Assembly: GCA_018873245.2 (NCBI GenBank) | Contig: JAEMBT020000006.1 | Location: 1,123,804-1,187,803 of the forward strand | Reading direction: 5' to 3' | Source: Archegozetes longisetosus | Taxonomy: Eukaryota; Arthropoda; Arachnida; Sarcoptiformes; Trhypochthoniidae | Length of the DNA stretch: 64,000 bases | The notes under the pieces: model-generated | Told to the model about the DNA's origin: nothing | Databases searched by the model: none | What the model saw: the letters and a program-made list of their open reading frames with translations, nothing else | Program-made: the position numbers and the translations under genes | In this document: piece by piece, positions 11,569 to 21,299 of the stretch | Numbering within the stretch: position 1 is the first letter of the stretch | How the letters are laid out: each line of letters opens with the position of its first letter

Positions 11569-13134
11569 CTATTCGACAACAAATATATTTATGGCTTCAA
11601 AACGATCTTTTGGATCAGGTATAGGCGTTGTATTAGTCGGAGATTTATTGCAGACGTCGGGCAGTAATAAGACTTTTTGCATAGCATCACATTTGTTATG
11701 ATTTGTGGCATAACTCGAATCAATCAAATTGATGGGTATTTGCAATTGTCTTAAATCATAGACAGATATATCACATTCACCGCCGCCCTCATAGTTATAG
11801 CTTCGTATACCATCTCTCAAGTCATGATCGGATTCGTTTTCACTTTCATTTGTGCAGTTATTCGTCGATAACTTTGACGACAGATTACAGTTATGACGAA
11901 TTTTAATAAACAAAATCATTGCTATTAATACTATTATTAATATTACGATAGCTGTTGATATGAAATGAACAATTGTGAGTTGTTGCAATAAATTCAATGG
12001 AAATGTTAGAAAATAATCGTTTGAATTATTACTACTGCGCTCACTGTTATAACCGTTAGATATGATGTGTTGGAGCGTATCATTTGTGTCATTTGAATAA
12101 TGTTTTGACATATTTTTCACGTTTTGTTTATCGAAATCGATTTCGATTTGTTGTGTTTTTGAGTTCACATTTTGGTTATTATTCAAATTCAAATTTTGTA
12201 CTTTAAAAGTGACCTCACAGTAATCGATTCGAGTTATGTCATCGAAATGTCCGCAATCGCTGACGGCAACAGTGAGTGAAAACTCATAACTATTCGATTC
12301 AATGCTAAACAAGTGCTGATCTAAAGTAAACTTTTGTCTTATATACAAAAGTCCGCTGCCGTCGGTATTTGTTTTGACAGAAAAATATTTCGCATAATTT
12401 GAATGATTCAAAACTTCGTAAACAAATTGATTTGTGATCAGTGAGTCGTTGTCGCTCACCGACAAGTTTGAGATCTGTTTTCCAGAATAGATTTGATTGT
12501 AATTAATCAAAATCGGTATTAGTTTTGTGACAAACTTCGGTAACTCATCGTTTTGATCGATAAGAATAATAATGACATTGGCACACGCTTTGGCGGGTCC
12601 GCCGTCCGCAGCACACACTTTAATCACAAACTGATCGATTGATTCCCTGTCGAGACAACAGACCGCAGTCGACAAAACGCCAGACACTTCGTCGATGTGA
12701 AAAATCAGTTGTCCGTTACTGTTCAGTCGATTCATTTCAATGGAATATTTGATGACATTGTTTTCGTCCACATCTTGTGCTGTGAGAGTGAGAATCTGAA
12801 TGCCCTCAGCATTATTCTCAGTCATGTTTGCGAAGTAGTTATCACTTGCAAAATACGGCACATTATCGTTAATGTCCTTAACTCTGACCACAATCTCTGC
12901 CCAACCCTCTAGTCTCCGTCCGTTGTCGTCCTCTGCGGTTATGTTTAGTCTCCATTCCTTTCGACCCTCTGGTGGGTCGCGATCGATCGAACAAATCAGA
13001 AATAGTTCTCCAGTGAAAGCATTGATCGCAAACTTACTCCTATTCGGGTTCTCGTCATCGACACCGTCACCGCCAACAATGAACATCACTCCAGAATCAC
13101 TGAATTGTGAGCCACTCGCTGTCATTGCTTTGAT
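11569..13134 (-). CDS. cadherin left copy, exon 5 (ectodomain, membrane helix, tail)
   Basis: Acceptor TAAAG, starts with ATC in phase 0 and runs 1566 bases to the stop. It encodes most of repeat 1, all of repeat 2, the degenerate third repeat, an Asn-rich stalk, the membrane helix and the whole cytoplasmic tail. Confidence 0.93.
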   Translation of the reverse strand: MKAMTASGSQFSDSGVMFIVGGDGVDDENPNRSKFAINAFTGELFLICSIDRDPPEGRKEWRLNITAEDDNGRRLEGWAEIVVRVKDINDNVPYFASDNYFANMTENNAEGIQILTLTAQDVDENNVIKYSIEMNRLNSNGQLIFHIDEVSGVLSTAVCCLDRESIDQFVIKVCAADGGPAKACANVIIILIDQNDELPKFVTKLIPILINYNQIYSGKQISNLSVSDNDSLITNQFVYEVLNHSNYAKYFSVKTNTDGSGLLYIRQKFTLDQHLFSIESNSYEFSLTVAVSDCGHFDDITRIDYCEVTFKVQNLNLNNNQNVNSKTQQIEIDFDKQNVKNMSKHYSNDTNDTLQHIISNGYNSERSSNNSNDYFLTFPLNLLQQLTIVHFISTAIVILIIVLIAMILFIKIRHNCNLSSKLSTNNCTNESENESDHDLRDGIRSYNYEGGGECDISVYDLRQLQIPINLIDSSYATNHNKCDAMQKVLLLPDVCNKSPTNTTPIPDPKDRFEAINIFVVE

Positions 13135-16100
13135 CTTTAGTAAAAATAAAACACATTAAACCCTAATTTCGTTTCAAACTTTTAGACCAATTGATTGCAA
13201 TCAAATGCATTACTAAACTATTAGTCGATTGTAAATGATTTGAAGATCTGATCGAAACAATTGATCACTCGATACGATCGGACACTTTTTAGTGAATGTT
13301 CATTTGATTAGTAGTAATTTGTGATAAACTTGTTTTCAGACGATTTCGATTATTGACTTTGATTTTGTCATACCTGTAACAATCTTTTTGGTAAATCGGT
13401 TTCCTCTTCAATGATTTCTATTTCATAAACTGGTTGCTCAAAAAATTGATTTGCATTACTGACGTGTTGTTCGGGCCACTTATGAGCAGAATATTCCTTA
13501 TAGTGATCAAATGAACTCGAATTAACTGCCATTGACTTTGATATTTTTTGGAAACAATACCTGATCTCTACTTTGATAGTTATTTGTATACAACAACTCA
13601 TTTACAGTTTGCATGTCTTCATCAGAAAGTGTTTCACTCATATTCTTCTTTTTATTCCAAATCTCTGCAAGCAAATAAGTTTCATACCAAAACATACACA
13701 TTAATGAAGTTTAAATATATTAAAATATAATTTAACAATCCTGTATGGTTAATATCAAACAACATTAAAAAGTCGCATTTGATTAAGCTTCGTCAAAATT
13801 GTGAATTTCAAAATTATTTCAAAAAACATGTTACACGTTCGAAAATTGAACTTTCTATCAACAATAGAATTAAATCAATTAAATCTTTAGTTTAAAGTTA
13901 AATTATACATAAATTAGTTGAGAAAAAACCTAATATTTTTGTAAAACTTGAGTTTATTATAAAAACCTTTAGTCAACTTTCAGAAATTACTTCTATGTGA
14001 ACGTCACATCAAAAAATTTTTAACAAAATAAAAGAAAATTAATATTTTAGATAATACTAATATACTTTACTAATATTGCTATTTTAGAAGAAAAAGTTTT
14101 TAACATTATTTAACGCCAAAGTAACTATATATTTACCAAACACTTTCAAAACTATATTCTATTTTATTGCTTTATTATCTGAACTGAAACGAATATAAAC
14201 TTAAAAACTTTATGAGTTTTTATTTACCTTTGATTCTGTGTTCACTGATTTCATCAGAATTTCTATCGATTTGTTGAACATTTTTTTGAGTGCTATTACT
14301 TTTATGACTTTCCATACCAACATTTATGTATTTGGTAACTAAACAATGTAAAAACAGCTCTATTTAGAATACTTCTAATAAATAGCTTTTAAAATTTTTT
14401 CTTATTCTATATCTAAAACTAAACTGATTAAAAATTGATTGAAGCCATTTTGAAAAATTAAGAAACTAAACTTTTCTAAAAATTAAATTAACTTATTTTA
14501 AAAGTTAAGTTTAACTTAACTTGTTTTTTAAAAATTGAGGAAATTAACTTGTTTAAAAATTTCTCCTTTTTATCTCTTAAACAAATTATTTGTCTATGAA
14601 AAAACGATTTAAACCTACAACATGTTGACAACATTTACAAAAATACAAGACAACTCATTCTCTCATTTTTATTTTTCTTCTGCAGAAGAATGTTATGTCA
14701 ACGTATCAAATAATCAGATATTCAGAACTGAAGTGTTCAGAAATTAGTCAAACAATTACCAAACAATTACCCGACTTAAGAAGAGTCGAGAAGATGTGTA
14801 ATTCAATTTCCGAACCTTAATATCGATTTCGAAATTGCACTTTAGGTTAGCTTTCGCCCAAACTTCATCTCAGAAGTGATCAGTTTTAATAATGATAACA
14901 ATGTTGACGAAATTCTAATTCTTAAATGATTTCATAACACATTTTAAGCTTCTTTTCATGAATCAAAATGGTATTTCATAGAATTCAATAATAAAAACAT
15001 TTTAGAATTGTGTTCATTATCTCAATTCTAGATTTGAAACCAACATTATTCGATATAAACTCGATTAATAGGTTTGTCGCTCAAATTTTTACATTCATTC
15101 GTGTGATCTATATTTGTCATTCAGAGTCATTCAGAACAGAAGTGATCGTTTAAGTGATCATTTGAACTGTACCTCTACTAACCCTCTCTTTATTCCTGTC
15201 TTTATATTGTCTACAATGGAGACCAAGAGATCAGTCAAAAGTGAAATCAGATTCGTTCAAAACTTTTATGCGGCTGGTTCAACGAATATAAACTCTTCCG
15301 AGTATATAGAGTAGAGTCAAATATTTGAACTCTCAGATAAAAATGTTTTCACAATCTTTTGACATCTGAATTCTATCATAGTTTCTGATTTTTTAAAAGT
15401 GAAGAACCTCTTTTCGTGGTTTGTCAGACACAAATATCAAACAAAAATCGATGCATTATTTACACTCGTTTCAAAAAGTTTGACCAAAATATAAATATAC
15501 ACTTTGATTTACAGTGGATAATGTCTCTATAAGGAAGAATTCTAAGAAAGTTATCAGCTTTAACTAGTCTTTCAAAATTCAAAAATGTTTTATCACTTTA
15601 GATAAATGATGTTTTATTTGATTTGCATTTTTATTAATACTATTGAAAGAATGCTTTTTTTAATTATCAATTTGTTTTTATTAAGCTTGTTTCATCTATT
15701 TAACTTATGCTCATTAATAAACAAATTCTAAATTTTTGCAACCTTTATCAATGATTAAAATTTGTTGTAAATTTTGTTGCTTGTATAATAGTGTTTAACA
15801 GATATGTATATATCTTCAAAATTTTCTTACTCATTTGTTCCTATATTTTTATTAAACTAATTACAAAATCCTTTCTAATCCTATAAATTAATAAAAAATA
15901 TTTTTTTAGAGTTATTATATATACTTGAATATTTATCACTTGTTTATATAATAATTGCTCACAAATTAACATGAAATTATTCTTTTTTGTATAGAGAATG
16001 TTCATTAGTTAGAACTTTAGCTATTAATGAAGTAGTAACTAGTGATATCTGTTGTAAACGTTAAATCTACTGGAATAAATACTTTGAGCTTTAATTGAAA

Positions 16101-19100
16101 AAATCAAGAATCGATAGAAAAGTAATCAATATAGATTTAACGATTTCACGGTTTGATAAATCAATAAAACCTGATTTTGACAAATATTTAATGTCAAAGC
16201 AATTGAGTTCTTTAAAAACTGAATACAATGTTTGATAACTTAGATTTGAAACTCGTTTTTCTATAAACACTATGAAATATGTGACAGAACAACATTTATC
16301 GCATACCTATATTTTATAATAAAATACATTCCAAAAAAGACTTTACTTCTGCTAAAGTGAATATCAAATCACGTCAAACGCCTTTATAATAAAATAGATT
16401 TATGATAGAATACAATGATCCAATCTCTTCATACTAAATAAATTATTTTTGTACCATTAGATTGAAGTCAATCAGAAGTCTATTCAGAATATGCGTGTCT
16501 TTTTTCTATTAAATCCACAAATTTGATTCAATATAAAAGCTCGACTAAAAGCTTGACAACTATTAAAGTCAGTCTAAATCGAAAATTTCAATTTATAACA
16601 AGAGAAAGTTGTTCGCAAGTGGAAGACCATAGCATTAAATGTATTTTGTATTCCTCTTGTTCACCTCTTTGTCACTTTTCTTTTTACATTATTTCTATGA
16701 AGGCTAAAGAAAATCAATCTATTTTCTAAAGAAATATTCCAGAAAGGACGGTTTTCTTTCTGTTCTTCAATCTAGTTTTACTTCAAAATAATTGATCCAA
16801 AGGCATCTTTTTGCTGACAATTTGTAAAAAATTGAGATTTCTTTTTGTGTGATTCCAACTCATATATGAACATCCCGGTGATAAAAAACGTATCTCTTAA
16901 AGCATTGAAAGAGTAAAGCGCGCTTAAAGCTGTGTTTCGAAAATGTCTGATCATAAGCCAATTATGTACTGTATCTGCTAACAATATTTGATTGAACACT
17001 GACTGAATTTCTTGAAAGAGTTTGTTTTGTTTACATAGTATTGGATGTGAAAGGTGTCGTCCCTTTTTTCACTCATTTTTTCATTCATATCATTATTAAT
17101 TAGCATAAGAGAAGTCCTTTTATTTGGAGAACCATTAGATAAATAAATGTATTTATTTTTGATTGGATTAAACGTTTTAAATCCTAGCAAAATCTTGATT
17201 AATGTGTTACTAATGCAAACAAAAACTAAACTTTGATAATGTTATGTATTGCTCATTAGCTTTATACTGTTCGTAACGCACATAACACTAATTCATTTCT
17301 CATTCTTTCAAAGTTATATTTTATTCGCATTAATTTCTATTGTGATTAACGAATTTTCGAACCTTACTATTTATAAATTCTCCCATCGAAACATATGTTC
17401 AATTTTATTACACGAGTAAAGTATGAGCTCAACTCAATATTTAACTCCAGATATGTTTTTTATTATCGAGCAGTTCATATGTGTTTTTTCAAACATAAAT
17501 TGAAATATTCAACTAAACTAAAGTTCAAAAAATATTCAAATTGATTATTTATCAACGTGAATGAAATGATACGATTTGAGCCACATCATCACCAATTCGA
17601 AGACCTGTTGCCTCTAACATCAAAATTAAATGAATATTGGATTCAGTTCATTAAGTTATTCAAGCTACAAAATTATGTGTTCAATATGTTATAAATTCCT
17701 GACTCTTGAATTTCATAATAAATTATAACTGTTGTCAAGATTTTTGTCAAACTTTGTTCTTTAATTCGTCTTCCATTATTTGATTACTAGTTGTGAGCGA
17801 ATTCAGTGAAATTTAAATTTGGAATCACCAACTCATGAGATCAACTGAAAATGTGTCAATTGAACCGAATCTAACTCGATACATCTATCGACATGTCACA
17901 AGAGATAACATATTTAGAGATGCAACATAAAGCTGTCAAATTCAATACAAATACGAATGATATCATGATAAAAACAGGATGACATCGTAGTTGTGTGAAA
18001 TGCGTGCGATAATCCCCGAATATAAGAGGAAACTTGATTTTTCACAGTTCATTTCTTTGGGAAATCAAAATATGAAAAGAGTAATAAATTTGATCTCACT
18101 TCACAGTAAACCATATTTTGACGCAACTTTGTTAAAAATTAATCTATCTTGAGAACAATAACTAACTTAAAAGTATCTTAATTAGTCATACAATTAAATG
18201 TATAGGAAGTAATTTCAAATTTGAAGAATTTTCAGATTTTTAATTTTTGATAAAGGAAGTTCTGATCAGTTTCATGTGCTTTGCAAAAGTCAAATGTTGA
18301 GTCCTTGATTCATGAACGTAAAGGCTTTTGCTTATGACCATTAATCACGGAAAAAATTGAAAATATGCTTTCAATATACGAAATATCTTCACACAAGCCA
18401 CACATTGCTGGATAAAATTTTTATTAAAACTTTCTTTATCTAAAATGAACGTCAAAATAGACTATTTATCAATATTTGTGTTTTAAAATTGAGAAATTAA
18501 GCCTTAGTCTAAATACATTTCCCAAAAGTATTCATTTGTTTTGGTTTGGGAAGAAATATAAAATATTTTTTTATTCAAAAAATGGGCAAACATTCTAATT
18601 GGAATTTTTAGCAGAGAATCTTTGAAAATCGTACGTTGAACTTATAACTGTCTAATGAAAAGTTAAGATATTCAGCAGTTTTATTATTGATACTTACAGT
18701 TAAATGTTTTACTTTCAAAAGAAGCCTGATTTTGATGACCTATCTCAGTGAATAATACGAATATAATAGTTTATAACTGAGATTAAGCAACTTTATTATT
18801 AATAAGCATGAAGCTCTTAATATCATCTTTCATAACATAAGAGGAGAAAATTTAATCGAATAACCCAAAGATTTTGAAATATTCTAAAGAGGATGGAAAA
18901 TCCATTGACTGTTTATAAATTGTTAGTCATTCAATAAATTATTATTTCTTATCTACGATGACTAAATAATTTGACGAAATAATTTTTTTATCCTTTAAAC
19001 GATGTCACATTCAATCTTCATAAATTTGATGTGAAGTCTAAAGTGAAGACTATTAAGATAGATGTTCAAGATCTTTCTTCAAATACTTGTACAAACAGTT

Positions 19101-19706
19101 TCTCAAAAAGCATACAATGCTTTTAATACGAGAAACGCTTCTTATTGTTCGAATTCAACAAAGTTTATGAATTTCTTATTCTCAGAAGAAAAACAAAGAG
19201 CAAATATTTGAATGTGAATTTCAAGTTTGATTCTGTCTTTGATCTCTGAATAAGAAATTAGAATAATTTCACATTTATTTGCTTTAGTGAACATAAATCT
19301 AATAAAAGCTCAGAGACTGACTATAATTATGATGAAAATTTGAGCATCATTTACATAATTAAATAACAAAAAAGCTCTAAAGAAATTGCATATTAAAAGG
19401 AAAATTTATTGAACAATGAGGGATTTGATAATGAGATTTTTAATTAATTATGCCAATATTTGCTCAAAAATGAGTAAATTTATCTATCAGTTCAATAAAA
19501 GTGCAGTAATTGAAAAATTCTGATTTCAAATTGAGTCTATTTCTGTTTTCAATAAATTTCTAAAATTGAAGTTTCACATGATTTTTTTCTATGGAAAGTG
19601 AAGTTTGAGCTAAGTAAGAAATAAAAGTTGAAAGAAAAATTTAATACAAACCCAAGTAAGTGCTCGCACCAGTCAGGATAAAAAGGACTTTAATCGCATC
19701 CAACAT
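11569..19706 (-). CDS. small classical-type cadherin, left copy (five exons)
   Basis: Model: exons 19652-19706, 14228-14338, 13606-13664, 13374-13535, 11569-13134; 650 residues. All phases join (1,1,0,0) and introns are GT..AG. Residues 1-18 look like a signal peptide (MLDAIKVLFILTGASTYL). Cadherin repeat 1 spans about 105-220 with DRD, AEDDNG and a DINDN linker; repeat 2 about 221-328 with DVDENN, DRES and DQND; a third repeat-like stretch lacks DRE and DxNDN. A membrane helix lies at about 515-541. The tail holds DLRDGIRSYNYEGGGE, the juxtamembrane p120-catenin-binding type motif of classical cadherins. No recognisable beta-catenin-binding segment follows. Arthropod classical cadherins are usually far larger, with EGF and laminin-G domains that are absent here. 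A role in calcium-dependent adhesion at the plasma membrane is inferred. The exon 3/4 junction is the least certain. Confidence 0.85.
13374..13535 (-). CDS. cadherin left copy, exon 4
   Basis: 162 bases, phase 0 at both ends, donor GTATGA. Its end encodes the first strand of cadherin repeat 1 (QPVYEIEIIEEE...LPKRLLQ), so the repeat is split between exons 4 and 5. The 5' border depends on the exon 3 model. Confidence 0.7.
13606..13664 (-). CDS. cadherin left copy, exon 3
   Basis: Acceptor TTGCAG, 59 bases, ends ACT before donor GTAAAT in phase 0. It encodes an acidic stretch (MSETLSDEDMQT). An alternative donor about 45 bases further on would leave a 25-base intron, which I consider unlikely. 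Confidence 0.55.
14228..14338 (-). CDS. cadherin left copy, exon 2 (variable linker)
   Basis: Acceptor TTTAG, exon begins TTACC completing a GTT codon with exon 1, and ends AAAG before donor GTAAAT. It encodes a conserved TKYINVG followed by a polar 29-residue linker. The right copy keeps the frame through a 12-base indel, which supports coding despite low identity. Confidence 0.7.
14870..18060 (-). other. intron 1 of left cadherin, three-copy segment A
   Basis: Noncoding. Aligns with 43900-47480 (same orientation) and 53930-56450 (reverse). Best-kept islands include ACTTCTGCTAAAGTGAATAT near 16350, CAGTCTAAATCGAAAATTTC near 16570 and ATATTTAGAGATGC near 17910. A MITE at 16863-17483 is present only in this copy. 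Confidence 0.75.
16863..17483. mobile_element. MITE in intron 1 of left cadherin
   Basis: Inverted ends of about 34 bp around CATATATGAAC...GATAATAAAAAA. The interior matches the element at 37371-38044 in reverse orientation. It has no equivalent in the right arm, so it inserted after the arms formed or was lost there. Confidence 0.75.
19652..19706 (-). CDS. cadherin left copy, exon 1 (signal peptide)
   Basis: ATG at 19706; 55 coding bases ending TTGG before donor GTTTG, phase 1. The encoded stretch is hydrophobic like a signal peptide. Conserved with 52596-52650; four of five differences are synonymous, which supports coding. Confidence 0.75.
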
Positions 19707-20029
19707 TTAGATTAGAAACTTTTGCCCGATATTTTATCAAGACACAAAAATGTAAATATGTAATAACAATAGCTATTAACTCATAGCTATCTTAAATAAT
19801 CACACCAAGCTTTGGAACCAGAATAATATTATTTACGTCCCATTTATTACTTCCATTACTAACACAACAACGATTTCACGGAATCGCCACAAAATTAGAC
19901 ATAATTTAATATTTTGAATTATAAAACGATATAAGTCTTGCTATTAAGCATTGGTAATAATAAAGCTAAAATAGAGCGAAATTTTTTTTCAACTTTCATT
20001 TACTCAATTACACATAGAGTGAATGTATT

Positions 20030-20597
20030 AGAGCTTTTGCTTCTGTGGAGCAACTAAACTAAAAGTTTTGAGAGCAGAAGGAGTGTGAGTAGAGTTAGAC
20101 TTCAGTTCAGTTCAGAGTAGAGTTAGGAATACAGAAAGAGAGAGCAGTTTCAAACTCATGTAATGATTCCTGATTTTCGATCGAACTGCGAGACTGCGTT
20201 TAAGCTCTTCTGTGCTCTGATTGTTCTCATTGTCCACTTTTGATATTGTGAGCAAATCAGTGTATAATTACGTTGAAAACATTCAAAACTTCAATTAAAC
20301 TTCAAATCACTTGAAAAAACTAGTTTAATTGTGACTATTGCCTATATTTAATTGATCGATAGTTTGTTTTGAATTTAAATACTCTTGAAATATAACCGAT
20401 TCTTGACTTTCGATATAAAGTTTTTTGAATTGATCTGAAAGTTATTGGACTTAATCTGAATCGAGAGTAAGCAGTATTTTCAGTAAACAATGCCAAATAT
20501 CTCGTGTTATCACAAATCTTGGAACACAAAAGACAAAATCGAATCAATAGTCGAAACTTGAGATAATGGTTAATGTATTGAATCGTTTTGTTTCAGT

Positions 20598-20629
<32 letters not shown>

Positions 20630-20780
20630 TGAAGTGTGGGTGATTTTCACGACTGAAATGATTGATTATTTGTTATGTTGTGACATAAATCAAATCAATA
20701 ACTAATGAATAAATGGATCAAACATTTGAGCGATTAGTCAACACTTAATCACAACTCATTTCGACTCATATGTGACCGAA
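20030..20780 (-). promoter_or_regulatory. conserved upstream block, left cadherin (putative promoter/5' UTR)
   Basis: Lies 0.3-1.1 kb upstream of exon 1 and aligns closely with 51400-52140, much better than the sequence between it and exon 1. It includes a (CT)n tract and a run of CTCTACTC-like motifs in sense orientation. Placement and selective conservation suggest promoter, 5' UTR or a noncoding first exon; no TATA box or start site is proven. Confidence 0.45.
20599..20625. repeat. (CT)n microsatellite upstream of left cadherin
   Basis: About 13 CT units with one interruption, at the same place as the longer tract in the other arm. Confidence 0.9.
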
Positions 20781-21299
20781 AAGCAGAAAAACATAATTCA
20801 TATTTTGTTTAATTATTTATTTCTTAACTGTTATCGCATTACAGTTTCAATTCTCTCATTTATGACATTGTCTTATATCGAGTTTTGTTCTCTGATGTAA
20901 ACCAATTGTGAGTAAATCAATCGATGATAACAACTGAAGGAAAACACAATAATTTGTTTTTTATGCGGGTTTCGACAAATTGTTTTAATCATATGAGAGA
21001 AAAGTGTTTGACTTTTGTTTGTTTTGTCATAAGCGAAAACTCGACGGCATTTCGTAGAAGTGATCGAATAAGTATTATATATATATTGCGTTACTTATTA
21101 TTCAAACACTGACTGAGAGACGAAATGCAATCAATAAATGGCTGGCAATAAGTTTAGGCAATTCTTAGCATTGAGTGCATTAAACAACTTATTGAATACA
21201 TAAAATGCAATTTATGTATTAAAATAAGTCCGTATGAGATGTTTCGGGGATTTTGTTAAATTACTTCAATAAACATTTGCTGATCCTCTAATACATTAC

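Noticed and set aside
12872..13159. 95-codon frame antisense to cadherin exon 5, also at 58736-59023
   Set aside because: Antisense shadow of the well-supported cadherin coding exon.
20335..20547. 70-codon frame shared with 51626-51835
   Set aside because: No ATG start, it lies in the conserved upstream block, and the similarity is explained by the inverted duplication.
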